Positions 1-8,120 of a stretch of DNA of 44,527 nt are shown here, one piece after another. The notes beneath the pieces are model-generated. The model was not told where the DNA came from. It saw only the letters and a program-made list of their open reading frames with translations, and made no database searches. The DNA lies in the NCBI GenBank assembly GCA_964357255.1, contig CAYHKQ010000006.1, positions 1 through 44,527 on the forward strand, in the 5' to 3' direction. The DNA is from JBBTIS01 sp038059855. GTDB lineage: Bacteria; Elusimicrobiota; Elusimicrobia; JACQPE01. The position numbers and the translations under genes are program-made. Numbering within the stretch: position 1 is the stretch's first letter; each line of letters opens with the position of its first letter.

Positions 1-100
1 TGGTGTTGTGTTTAATGGTGGGGGCCGGGGGGGGGGGGGGTGTTTCCCCCGGGGGGGGGGGCAAAACCCCCCCCCCCGCCAATCTTGCCCGGCGCACGCG
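1..100. other. Homopolymeric G/C low-complexity contig edge
   Basis: Several runs of 10 or more G and a run of about 11 C are separated by a few bases. The composition is unlike anything else in the window. Short open frames across it encode only poly-Gly/poly-Pro and are not credible. The likeliest explanation is a sequencing or assembly artefact at a contig end; a real G-rich repeat cannot be excluded from sequence alone. Positions 101-225 look like ordinary intergenic DNA, and I see no convincing promoter in them. Confidence 0.7.
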
Positions 101-225
101 CGACCCGCGCAGTCAGGCGTTGTTGAAACTTGCCGCCGGAGCATCCCTCAGGGGCTTGAATCCCGTCAATATCCGCGAAGCCAGACTTTCCTAGAATATC
201 TACCAGATATATTTTTTTTAGAATT

Positions 226-2484
226 ATGTCGGCCAAAAAAATTTCGTTGCCAGGAAAAATCCGGCGAGCGTTGCGCCGGCTCATCCGCGTCTTTTTTTTA
301 TCGTTGTTCGTAGCTCTGATGATCGCCTCGGCCGCTGTTCCGTTGGCGTTTAAGTATTTCATTGGCGTGGACACTGTCGTGGCCTGGGTATGCGGCGAAC
401 TGGCCGAAAAATTTCACCGTCAGATTATTGTAGGCGAGGCTAAGGTGAGCTTGTGGAGCGGGATTGATTTGAGTCAGGTAAAAATTTCCGAGTATCCGAG
501 CTTTCGGGAAGGAGTTTTTGCCGAGGTCGGACGGTTTAACATCAATCCAAATCTTTTTGAGTTATTGGCCGGAAAGGTTCGAGCTGACGAGTTGAAAATT
601 TATGGCGCTAAAATTTCCTTGAAACGCGGCCGGACAGGCCGATGGAACGTGGGCAGTCTGACGGCTCATCATCAAGAGCCCAGGGTGTTTTCCATTGGAA
701 TGGCCGCCGAGTCTTTGCCGGTTGATTTTGATTTGGACAATATCGAAATTACAAACAGCGATTTCGTGATTGAAGATGACTCGGGCAGTTTGCCGTCGGC
801 TCATTTGTGGAATATTAATTTCGCGGCCCGAAATCTTTCTTTGAAGAATTCTTTTGCCGTTTCGGGCTCTTTGACGGCTCAATTGACGGGGCCGTCCGAC
901 CAAGATCAGGGACCGGCGTCAATGGACAAGTTTCCGGCTAAGATTGCGTCGAGACGCAATGATGTTTGGATGAAATGGATTGGGTCCGGCGTTTTGAACG
1001 CGAGTTTTAAGTCCAGGATTAATCCCATGGGCGGGCAATTAAATAGACTTAAATTTGACACGGCGGATTTCGAGGTGAAAACGAGTTCCTGGAGTTTGAC
1101 GGCCGGCGCCAGGGCGGCCATTTTTGGGTCGGGCACGCACAGGGCCAAGGTGAAGATGAATTTTAGCGATTATCGTTTTACGCTGGCCAGCGCTCCGGTC
1201 CAAGCGGACGGGATGATGGAACTCGATCTTTCGTTTGATTTTAAGGCCTCCACCAAAAGCATTGGAGTCAATGTGGACGCGGACAATCTGAGGTTTATTT
1301 GGGGAAATTACGCGCGCAAGCCAGAAATGTTTCCATTTAAAGCGGCATTCGACGTGCGCTGGAAGGATGTCGATTTTGCCGCGCATGCTTCCGGGGCGCG
1401 GCCGGTTTATCGGACTGAGGGTGGCATGACCTGGACTACATATAAAGGGCAGGAGGGAAAAATTGAGCATTGGGCTTTGTTAATTCGGCCTACCTATCAA
1501 GCCGCGGGGCCCGACGACGAGGAATTTCCGGATTGGCCTGAGCCGGACGAAGAGCCATCGCGGCAGGAGCCGGATTGGGAGCTGTTTTTTTCCTCGGTTT
1601 CCTTTGACGCGGCCATGGCCGCGCCGTTGATTCCGATTCTTTCGCCTTTTCCATTTTCCGACGGCATGGTTCGGGCCGGTCTTGTGGAACTCAATGGCGG
1701 CCCCGGCTTTTGGGAATTGGCGCTCAAAGACGCCAGAATCGAAGGCGCGCGCATCAGGCGCGCGCCCAATAACATCGAGCGTCTTAATGTGGGCCTGGAA
1801 AATTTTGAGCTGGAGCGCAGGGGGAATCGTTGGGACGCAAAAACGATTAAGGGCGCCATCATGGTCGGCCGCGCGGACACGCCCCTGCTGTCTTGCCGTG
1901 AATTGACGTCTCTGGTTGATTTGACCGGAGTTTCGAATATTCCAAACCCTAAAATCCGCGGAGAAATTCATACGCATCTTGAAAACGGAGCGCTTAAAAA
2001 TATTTCCCATTTGGTTTCACTCGCGCCATTTATGCAGTTTCTGGTGTACCCTCTGCGAATCGTGGAGAATCTTAACTCCTGGAGAGTTCTTAAATTCAAA
2101 AATCAGGATTTCAACGCTATCCCTATGGACGTCATGCAGGGGGATTATTATTTTGACGACGGCAAGATGAGCTTGGACAAGGTGACGCTCAAGGGGCCTC
2201 TTGGCAACGTGCAGGTGAGCGGCAACGTGGATTTTCCCCGCGACAGCATCAATCTGGTCGCAGCCATTAATATTCCCCGCGAGCGGATCAGTTGGCCCAT
2301 GGCGGACACGTTTTCCGACGAAGAAGGCAATCCCTATTTGCATATTAAGATCAAGGGCCGGATTAAGAACCCCTCTGTTTATCCCGTCATCAGGCCAAAG
2401 AAATATTTGCTTGACGAATTGGAGGGGCCATGGAGAGCTCTGCGGGAAAAAGCGAGGGGCATCTTGAAGAAAATTTTTCGTTAA
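226..2484 (+). CDS. AsmA-family envelope protein
   Basis: The 752-residue protein begins with a basic patch (residues 4-21, rich in Lys/Arg) followed by one strong hydrophobic segment at about 22-45. The rest is long and beta-rich with little hydrophobicity. This is the architecture of AsmA/TamB-like proteins, which are anchored in the inner membrane and reach into the periplasm, with roles in lipid transport and outer-membrane assembly. The early stretch running from the membrane segment into VGEAKVSLWSGIDLSQVKIS and FNINPNLFELLAGKVRADEL is typical of AsmA N-terminal domains. A conspicuous Asp/Glu/Pro-rich insert lies at about residues 427-452. The start ATG has no Shine-Dalgarno. It lies just upstream of dnaX in the same direction (25 bp gap). 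The family call is firm; the exact substrate is unknown. Confidence 0.8.
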   Translation: MSAKKISLPGKIRRALRRLIRVFFLSLFVALMIASAAVPLAFKYFIGVDTVVAWVCGELAEKFHRQIIVGEAKVSLWSGIDLSQVKISEYPSFREGVFAEVGRFNINPNLFELLAGKVRADELKIYGAKISLKRGRTGRWNVGSLTAHHQEPRVFSIGMAAESLPVDFDLDNIEITNSDFVIEDDSGSLPSAHLWNINFAARNLSLKNSFAVSGSLTAQLTGPSDQDQGPASMDKFPAKIASRRNDVWMKWIGSGVLNASFKSRINPMGGQLNRLKFDTADFEVKTSSWSLTAGARAAIFGSGTHRAKVKMNFSDYRFTLASAPVQADGMMELDLSFDFKASTKSIGVNVDADNLRFIWGNYARKPEMFPFKAAFDVRWKDVDFAAHASGARPVYRTEGGMTWTTYKGQEGKIEHWALLIRPTYQAAGPDDEEFPDWPEPDEEPSRQEPDWELFFSSVSFDAAMAAPLIPILSPFPFSDGMVRAGLVELNGGPGFWELALKDARIEGARIRRAPNNIERLNVGLENFELERRGNRWDAKTIKGAIMVGRADTPLLSCRELTSLVDLTGVSNIPNPKIRGEIHTHLENGALKNISHLVSLAPFMQFLVYPLRIVENLNSWRVLKFKNQDFNAIPMDVMQGDYYFDDGKMSLDKVTLKGPLGNVQVSGNVDFPRDSINLVAAINIPRERISWPMADTFSDEEGNPYLHIKIKGRIKNPSVYPVIRPKKYLLDELEGPWRALREKARGILKKIFR

Positions 2485-2509
2485 TCCTATCTGCTAAACT
2501 GCTCTTGTT

Positions 2510-4270
2510 ATGACTCATCGGCACAGGTCCTTAAGCGCAAAATACCGTCCAGCCTACTTTCGCGATGTGGTGGGCCAGGAGGCGGCAAGCCAGGCATTGT
2601 CCAACGCAGTGGCCTTGGGGCGCATTCATCCGGCCTATTGTTTTTATGGCTCCCGAGGTTCAGGGAAAACCTCGATGGCCAGGATTTTGGCCCGGGCCTT
2701 AAATTGCGCTTCGCGCCTCCAGGGCCGTCCCAGAGACGATCGGGATTCGCAAGCGCCGGCATCGGGCGTAAAAGTTGAGGTTTCTAAGGCGGAGCCCTGC
2801 GGGCAATGCGCTTCCTGCCTTGAGATTGCCGAGGGCCGCTCGCTCGACGTGCTCGAGATTGACGCGGCGAGCCATACGCAAGTGGAGCATATCCGGGAGG
2901 TGATTCTCGACACGATCAATCTTGCTCCCGTGCGCGAGCGTTACCGGATTTTTATCATTGACGAGGTTCACATGCTTTCGGCGGGGTCTTTTAACGCGAT
3001 GCTTAAGACTTTAGAGGAGCCGCCGGATCATGCGCTGTTTATTTTAGCGACGACGAATCTTGCCAAAGTGCCGGCCACGGTGATTTCAAGAACACAGAGT
3101 TTTCCTTTTCGTTCCTTGAGCATAATCGAGATTAAGGGCCATCTTAGCGGCATTATTCAAAAGGAAGGCATTGGCGTGGAGGAGGAAGCGATTGAGGAAT
3201 TAGCCCGCGCGGCCGGGGGAAGCTTAAGGGATGCGTTGAGCCTTTTAGAGCAAATGGCGAGCCTGGTGGGGGGCTCCTCCGGCACGATTCGCCGGCAGGA
3301 TCTTACCCGACTTTTAGGTTTTGTGGAGGAAAAGGCGGTGGAGGGGTTAATTGAAGCCCTGGCGGACAATCGTGATTTTGAGCAGGCGCGGATTATCGTG
3401 CAGGATCAACTGTTGAAATGGGGCCATACACCATCGCAATTGTTGGGAAGCCTTTATCGCCGTTTAGCGGCCAGGCTCATCGAGAGCCTTGGCGCAGGCG
3501 CCCAGCCGCAGGCTCGCCGGCTTTATCTCTTGGCTCGTCATGTGACCGAGATCCAATCATCATTGCGTTTTAGTCCCGATCCTATTTTGGCCTGCGAGGT
3601 CGGGCTTTTAGGATTTTTGTTGATAGATTCAAGCGGCGAGACAGCGCAACCCGCCGGCCGCGTGGCTATGCGGCCGCCTGAGGAAAATAAGGGAAAGCCG
3701 TCCGTAGTTCCTTCGCAGAGATCGGTGGCGACTGAGGCGACCGAGCCGATGGGTCGAACTCGCGGCGCTTCTGGCGCCCCATCCGCTACTGCGCCGCCCG
3801 CGGCAAAATCGGAGATACCGGTTCCGGTTAATGCCGGCCCATCGCCGGAGCCCGCCTCGGCGAGGGATTCGCGGCCGGAATTGCCTCATAATTCAGAGCC
3901 ATCGGCGACGGCGTTAAGCGATTCCGTCCGCTTTCAAAATTTTTTGCAGGCGGTTGGGCGTGAAAGTTACGGTCTTTATTTCGATGGGGCCGGGATCGAG
4001 CCCGGGGAAGGGGGCGGCCATGCCCTGATCCTGGCTAATGATTTTTACGTCGAAGGCATGGAAAAGAACAAAGAAAAGATTTTGGTTTTATGGCGGACTC
4101 ATTTTGGATCCGCTCCGCTCCATTCTTTTTTGAATAAAGGTCTTGCGCGGCCCTCGGCGCCTCAACCGCAGACCAAGCCCTCCGCCGTTCCCGTTCCGGT
4201 TGAAATTCCTGATGACATCAAGCGCATGGCCAAGGTTTTTGGCGGTAAAATAAAACGAATCAAATCTTAG
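2510..4270 (+). CDS. dnaX: DNA polymerase III subunit gamma/tau
   Basis: DnaX is the ATPase of the clamp loader, which opens the beta sliding clamp and loads it on primed DNA. The 586-residue protein shows the KYRP/VVGQE N-terminus, Walker A GSRGSGKTS at about residues 47-55, a zinc module with Cys66 and the CGQCASC cluster near 97-103, Walker B DEVH at 151-154, and the SRT sensor/arginine-finger motif near 193. The middle (about 380-460) is a Pro/Ala/Ser-rich linker. A C-terminal domain follows, resembling tau extensions, and the protein ends in a basic tail. No Shine-Dalgarno precedes the ATG, but a -10-like TAAACT sits nine bases upstream. recR follows after 22 bp with no ybaB between them. 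I did not see an obvious A-rich slippery site for a gamma frameshift. Confidence 0.95.
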   Translation: MTHRHRSLSAKYRPAYFRDVVGQEAASQALSNAVALGRIHPAYCFYGSRGSGKTSMARILARALNCASRLQGRPRDDRDSQAPASGVKVEVSKAEPCGQCASCLEIAEGRSLDVLEIDAASHTQVEHIREVILDTINLAPVRERYRIFIIDEVHMLSAGSFNAMLKTLEEPPDHALFILATTNLAKVPATVISRTQSFPFRSLSIIEIKGHLSGIIQKEGIGVEEEAIEELARAAGGSLRDALSLLEQMASLVGGSSGTIRRQDLTRLLGFVEEKAVEGLIEALADNRDFEQARIIVQDQLLKWGHTPSQLLGSLYRRLAARLIESLGAGAQPQARRLYLLARHVTEIQSSLRFSPDPILACEVGLLGFLLIDSSGETAQPAGRVAMRPPEENKGKPSVVPSQRSVATEATEPMGRTRGASGAPSATAPPAAKSEIPVPVNAGPSPEPASARDSRPELPHNSEPSATALSDSVRFQNFLQAVGRESYGLYFDGAGIEPGEGGGHALILANDFYVEGMEKNKEKILVLWRTHFGSAPLHSFLNKGLARPSAPQPQTKPSAVPVPVEIPDDIKRMAKVFGGKIKRIKS

Positions 4271-4292
4271 GAGCCTAAATAAGGCGTAGTCA

Positions 4293-4943
4293 ATGGGACG
4301 TCCGAAATCTCTCGATACTTTGGCTCAATCCTTGCGTTTGGCCTTTGGCCATGTGGGGCCGCGTCAAAGCCAGCGCATGGCGATACGATTGGTGAGTTTG
4401 GAGGATCGTCATTTTATGGCGTTGACGCAGGCCATGCAGGAAGCTCGCCGCAGGGTGGGCCGATGTGAACTTTGTCAGGACTTTACCGAGGCGCAACGTT
4501 GCCGCATTTGCGCTGATTCTCAAAGGGACATCGGTTTGCTGTGCATTACTGAGAATTCGCAGGATGTCGAGGCCTTGGAGGCCAGCCGCAGTTATAACGG
4601 GCTTTATCATGTTCTTCATGGAAGCCTAGAACAAGGAGAGGACCGAGAGTTGCTCGAGAGCGCGCGGCGTCTGACGATTGAGGAGTTATGGGCGCGCCTG
4701 GGTTTGAGCCCCGCGCCTCGCGAGGTCATCCTTGCGTTGGACCAGGATATGGCTGGCGAGCTGACCAGCCTTTACCTGGCCCGCGAGATTTTTCGGCGTT
4801 TCGGCCATTTGAAAATCAGCAGAATCGGCGTCGGAATTCCTTTTGGCGGAGAGGTTCTGTACGCCGATCCCGCTACGGTCAAGCATTCATTGCGTTCGCG
4901 TATCGAGATGCCCGCGCCGCAGGAGGCCATAAATTCTAAATAG
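4293..4943 (+). CDS. recR: Recombination mediator RecR
   Basis: RecR works with RecF/RecO to load RecA on SSB-coated gapped DNA. The 216-residue protein has the family order: an N-terminal helical part, a C4 zinc finger (Cys58, Cys61, Cys70, Cys73) and a TOPRIM domain (about 81-175) ending in the GVGIPFGGEVLYAD block. Two parts are unusual. The segment after YHVL lacks the common SPLDGIGP stretch, reading HGSLEQGEDREL instead. The TOPRIM motif usually read in RecR as NPTVEG is DQDMAG here, which restores a DxDxxG motif (Asp150, Asp152, Gly155), and the upstream acidic Glu87 is present. The gene follows dnaX directly, and its stop codon is three bases before a tRNA gene, so the three may share a transcript. 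Confidence 0.92.
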   Translation: MGRPKSLDTLAQSLRLAFGHVGPRQSQRMAIRLVSLEDRHFMALTQAMQEARRRVGRCELCQDFTEAQRCRICADSQRDIGLLCITENSQDVEALEASRSYNGLYHVLHGSLEQGEDRELLESARRLTIEELWARLGLSPAPREVILALDQDMAGELTSLYLAREIFRRFGHLKISRIGVGIPFGGEVLYADPATVKHSLRSRIEMPAPQEAINSK

Positions 4944-4946
4944 TAT

Positions 4947-5019
4947 CGGGGGTTGGCTCAGTTGGTAGAGCGCTCGGTTTGGGACCGAGAGGTCGGCGGT
5001 TCAAATCCGCCACCCCCGA
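4947..5019 (+). tRNA. tRNA-Pro (TGG anticodon)
   Basis: A full cloverleaf can be drawn over 73 bases. The acceptor stem CGGGGGT pairs with ACCCCCG, the D-arm contains GGCTCAGTTGGTAGAGC, and the anticodon stem is CTCGG/CCGAG. Its seven-base loop TTTGGGA places TGG at the anticodon. The T-arm has GGCGG/CCGCC around TTCAAAT, and the discriminator base is A. The 3' CCA is not encoded, so it would be added by tRNA nucleotidyltransferase. The gene begins three bases after the recR stop and ends 14 bases before the likely start of a GT2 glycosyltransferase. Confidence 0.97.
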
Positions 5020-5033
5020 TAGCGCTTCCGAGT

Positions 5034-5705
5034 TTGTCCATCAGCATCCCGGCTTTTAACGAGCGCGAAACGCTCTCCGGAGTGGTTCAAGAGAGCATTG
5101 AAGCGGCCGAGCGTATGTGCGGCGATTTTGAAATTTTAGTCATAGATGACGGCAGCACGGACGGAACCTCCGCAATCGCGGATGGATTGGCCCGGCAAGA
5201 TTCTAGGATTAGAGTTATTCATCATCGGCAAAATCAGGGCTTTGGAGAGACGCTTAAAGAAGTTTATGTTTTACCCCGCAAGGAATGGATTTTTTTTGTT
5301 CCCGGCGATGGGCAGATTGCGCCAAAGGAACTCGTAAAACTTGCGCCGGCCGCGGTTGATCATGATTTAATTTTAGGCCGCCGGATTCACCGGCGGGATT
5401 CATGGATGAGATCGGCGCAGGCCGGCGTTTACAATGCGCTAGTTAGTCTTGTCTTGGGCCGCAGGATTCGCGATGTAGACAGCGTGTTCCTGTTGCGCCG
5501 GCGGGCGCTTGGTGACATTGAAATTAAGGGCCGGAGCGTTTTTATCCACGCCGAGGTGTGTTTTAAAATCGCCAGGCAAGGCGGCAAGATCGTTGAAATT
5601 GAAATTGAGCACCGGCCGCGTCATCGGGGCGTTGCCTCGGGCAGTTCTGCGCGCGTGGTTGCCAAGACGATTTGGGATTTTTTTAAGTACTGCGTTAACG
5701 GATAG
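5034..5705 (+). CDS. GT2 glycosyltransferase (DPM1-like)
   Basis: A GT-A fold family 2 enzyme that would transfer a sugar from a nucleotide donor, possibly to polyprenyl phosphate. Seen in the sequence: the N-terminal LSISIPAFNERETLSG, the nucleotide-binding VIDDGSTDGT, and PGDGQ where most relatives have DxD. There is no C-terminal membrane domain. The longest open frame runs back to a TTG inside the tRNA, giving the familiar artefactual MAQLVERS leader, so I rejected that start. The next usable start is TTG at 5034, which leaves about 223 residues and keeps the whole catalytic domain. No Shine-Dalgarno is visible, so the start is uncertain. The gene is followed after six bases by a second GT2 gene. 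Confidence 0.82.
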   Translation: MSISIPAFNERETLSGVVQESIEAAERMCGDFEILVIDDGSTDGTSAIADGLARQDSRIRVIHHRQNQGFGETLKEVYVLPRKEWIFFVPGDGQIAPKELVKLAPAAVDHDLILGRRIHRRDSWMRSAQAGVYNALVSLVLGRRIRDVDSVFLLRRRALGDIEIKGRSVFIHAEVCFKIARQGGKIVEIEIEHRPRHRGVASGSSARVVAKTIWDFFKYCVNG

Positions 5706-5711
5706 ATTTCA

Positions 5712-6428
5712 ATGGCCGTTTTATCCGTCGCCATCTGCGCCCGAGACGAGGAAAGAACGCTCGATGCGGTGGCGGGAGAAGTTCTAAAGCTAGGGATCAG
5801 CAAGGAAATTTTAATCGTGGACGATGGTTCCAAGGATCGAACTTATGAAATCGCTCAGAATTTAAGTCGAAAAAATCAGCAGGTCAGAATTTTTCATCAC
5901 GACTCATCGCGCGGCAAGGGGGCCGCTCTTCAGACGGCGTTGCGTCATGCCCAGGGAGAATATTTTGCGGTGCAGGACGCTGATTTGGAATATGAACCCG
6001 CTCAAATTGAATCCGTGGTCCGGCGCATGCAGACTGAGGGATGGGACGTTGTTTTTGGCAGTCGGTTTTTAAAATCGAATCCGACGCAGTACATTATGTT
6101 TTATATGGGCAATAAATTGGTGTCGCGTTGGATCAGTTTTTTAACGCGCATAACGATTACCGATGCCTATACAGGCACGAAAATTTTTAAGACGGAGCTG
6201 TTGCGCGGTTTTGGCCTCAAGGCCAATGGTTTTGAGATCGAGGCCGAAATGGCCGTTAAAACAGGCATTCTGGCCCGTCAACGTCGGATTCGATTTTTGG
6301 AAATTCCAATTCCCTATCATCCTCGGACCATGGGGGAAGGTAAAAAAATTGGAGTTTTTGACGGCGCCAGGGCCATCTGGTCGGCGCTGGATTATCGGCT
6401 GGATTCGCGCCGGCGAAAGATGCGTTGA
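5712..6428 (+). CDS. GT2 glycosyltransferase (DPM1-like)
   Basis: A 238-residue GT2 enzyme with VDDGSKDRT near the N-terminus, QDADLEY as the DxD-type metal site, and a C-terminal region with GFEIEAEMA and the IPIPYHPRTMGEGKKI block. That block is typical of polyprenyl-phosphate glycosyltransferases resembling dolichyl-phosphate mannose synthase. It is clearly related to the GT2 enzyme at 26190-26867, sharing the DDGS, QDAD, GFE and E-GKKI blocks. Such enzymes make lipid-linked sugars, which are the usual donors for GT-C enzymes. Notably, the convergent gene that overlaps its last 37 bases encodes a GT-C enzyme. It starts six bases after the preceding GT2 gene and has no clear Shine-Dalgarno. 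Confidence 0.88.
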   Translation: MAVLSVAICARDEERTLDAVAGEVLKLGISKEILIVDDGSKDRTYEIAQNLSRKNQQVRIFHHDSSRGKGAALQTALRHAQGEYFAVQDADLEYEPAQIESVVRRMQTEGWDVVFGSRFLKSNPTQYIMFYMGNKLVSRWISFLTRITITDAYTGTKIFKTELLRGFGLKANGFEIEAEMAVKTGILARQRRIRFLEIPIPYHPRTMGEGKKIGVFDGARAIWSALDYRLDSRRRKMR

Positions 6429-7984
6429 TCCGGCGCGATGTATTCCAGGTCAAAGGGAGGGTTTCGCCACCAGCAGGGGATGCCAAAAAAATTTGGACGA
6501 TAGGCGAAAGAGGCGACCTGTTCCACGTTGTCAAATATTCTATCAAGAGCCTTGCGTTGCGGGCTTGAAGCGGGGCTTTTGAGAAAATCCCGGTATTCGA
6601 TATCGCTCAAGACGAAATAAGGCGGCAAATCACGATTAAGCCAGCCGGCCAAGGCTTCGTCGAGCCGGCTTCGATCATCGCCCCCCTTGATGACTTTGAA
6701 AGGGGATTGGTGGGTCCTTAAAATCGGAGCTGTCCAGTAATAACTGCGAATGATTCCGATTTCAGTTCCGGGGGAAACATGACTCAGAAGCCATTCGCTC
6801 GCTTGTTCGCGCGTATTGACGGCGGCGAATGCTTTAGCGATGGCCAGCCCTTCGGCGGCTTGGATCGCCAAAGCGATGACGGTTAAAATTAAGGACCAGC
6901 TTTTGGCCTTGGCGGCCACGCGGTTGATTACACAGGCGCTTGCCAGAATTAGAAATGGAAGAAAAGGGAAGGTGTAGATCGCATTTTTCGTGTGTGAGTA
7001 TGAAATGACGGCGAATGTCGAAAGGCTTCCAAGAAGAAAGATAGTTTTTGCCGGGCCGGCCGGCCATTTTGTCCCAATGACAATGCCGGCCATGCCTGTC
7101 GCCGCGACCAGCCAGCTCGTGGAAAACGGCAGATAGTAGGTGATGATTTGGTAAACGCCCAGGAGAAGATTTGACGAAGCCCGTGGATCCTTGTTGACAA
7201 CCCGGCTTATTTCTCCAAGAAAATAATGCGAGAAAGAGTTGAAGCTCAAAACAGAGTATGGACAGGTGACGATAAACGCCAGGAACAACCCAGCCATCGT
7301 TAAGGAGGCGGCTTTCCATGGTTTTTTTGCGCCGAGCCAGACCGCGGCCAGGGCGAGCGGCCAGTAGAGAAACCCCGTATATTTACTTGACGCCGAAAGG
7401 CCGAAAACAACGCCTATTAAAAAGGCTCGTTTGAGGTTGATGCCTAATTTAAGCCAGTGAAATGTCATCCAGAGGCCCAGAAGACCAAGGGCTAAAAATA
7501 AAGAATCCGGTTTTAAGAAATGGTCGGACGCGATAGCGGCGGGGCTGAAGGCGAACAGGCCGGCTGCCGTCAGGCCGGTTTTAGCGTCGAATAGGGTTTT
7601 TCCGATGAAGCCAAGGAGGATGACGCTTCCCAGGCCCGAGAGCGCTGAAATGAGCCGTCCGATCAGATAAAGCCGGTCCGCTTGCCGGAAATCTTCTTTC
7701 ATTTGGCCGCGGTTGTCGCTGGAGATTAGATGAGCGACTTTAGCCGTGAGCAACGTGGCGCCGGTAAGGTAATAGTGCAGGCTCCCCCACCAAAGGGCGT
7801 CATCGGGGTAGAGATCGCCTCGTTGGCGCATTCGTTCCATGGAATAAAGGGTAATGGCTTCATCGGGGTGGTAAGTTGCCAGGGTTAAGCTTTTAGAAGG
7901 CGCCCCCCACGTTAATCCCGACAAGCGCAATCCCAGAGCTATTGCGACCACAAGGACCAGGCCGATGCCGAATTTGGTTTTCAA
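6392..7984 (-). CDS. GT-C membrane glycosyltransferase (GT39/ArnT-like)
   Basis: This 530-residue protein has about ten hydrophobic segments, starting with an N-terminal one (residues 6-22). An acidic pair follows in the first outside loop (HPDEA, Asp41-Glu42), matching the catalytic acidic motif of the PMT/ArnT class. These enzymes transfer sugars from polyprenyl-phosphate donors on the periplasmic face. The C-terminal 150 residues form a soluble region. The start codon is TTG, supported by an AGGAG (complement of 7991-7995) about seven bases upstream, one of the better ribosome binding sites in this window. The 3' end overlaps the convergent GT2 gene by 37 bases. Substrate is unknown. Confidence 0.82.
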   Translation of the reverse strand: MKTKFGIGLVLVVAIALGLRLSGLTWGAPSKSLTLATYHPDEAITLYSMERMRQRGDLYPDDALWWGSLHYYLTGATLLTAKVAHLISSDNRGQMKEDFRQADRLYLIGRLISALSGLGSVILLGFIGKTLFDAKTGLTAAGLFAFSPAAIASDHFLKPDSLFLALGLLGLWMTFHWLKLGINLKRAFLIGVVFGLSASSKYTGFLYWPLALAAVWLGAKKPWKAASLTMAGLFLAFIVTCPYSVLSFNSFSHYFLGEISRVVNKDPRASSNLLLGVYQIITYYLPFSTSWLVAATGMAGIVIGTKWPAGPAKTIFLLGSLSTFAVISYSHTKNAIYTFPFLPFLILASACVINRVAAKAKSWSLILTVIALAIQAAEGLAIAKAFAAVNTREQASEWLLSHVSPGTEIGIIRSYYWTAPILRTHQSPFKVIKGGDDRSRLDEALAGWLNRDLPPYFVLSDIEYRDFLKSPASSPQRKALDRIFDNVEQVASFAYRPNFFGIPCWWRNPPFDLEYIAPDQRIFRRRESSR

Positions 7985-8120
7985 TTAACGTCTCCTGGAT
8001 AAAATGTTCAGGAATTTCAGTGTCAACAATACAATTTTACTTCTTGTAATAAACGAGAGGAGGTCATCAGGCCAAACATTTCATCGAAGGCGCAATGTAG
8101 TTTAATGCTTATGAAAAATT
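7985..8120. promoter_or_regulatory. Divergent intergenic region
   Basis: This 136-bp gap separates the divergent GT-C and methyltransferase genes and should hold promoters for both. On the plus strand AGTTTAATGCT (8099-8109) contains a -10-like TTTAAT. The same 11 bases occur directly upstream of the epimerase gene that starts at 11147 on the other strand. An ATG at 8111 opens only a five-codon frame that overlaps the start at 8121. No convincing -35 box is visible. Confidence 0.35.

Noticed and set aside
3..374. Short open frames on both strands across the homopolymer region
   Set aside because: They encode Gly/Pro runs, have no family resemblance and overlap the start of a clear AsmA-like gene.
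1039..2343. Several long minus-strand open frames inside the AsmA-like gene
   Set aside because: They are antisense shadows with Arg/His-rich composition, and the plus-strand protein has clear domain structure.
2510..4270. Programmed frameshift in dnaX to make a gamma form
   Set aside because: No A-rich heptamer of the usual slippery type was seen at the expected place, so there is no support for it.
4947..5019. tRNA-Pro as an integration site for a polysaccharide island
   Set aside because: I saw no second copy of the tRNA 3' end and no integrase gene in the window; adjacency alone is not evidence.
4953..5033. Translated N-terminal extension of the GT2 gene beginning MAQLVERS
   Set aside because: It is the reading-through of tRNA-Pro; this leader is a well-known annotation artefact and has no relation to the GT2 fold.
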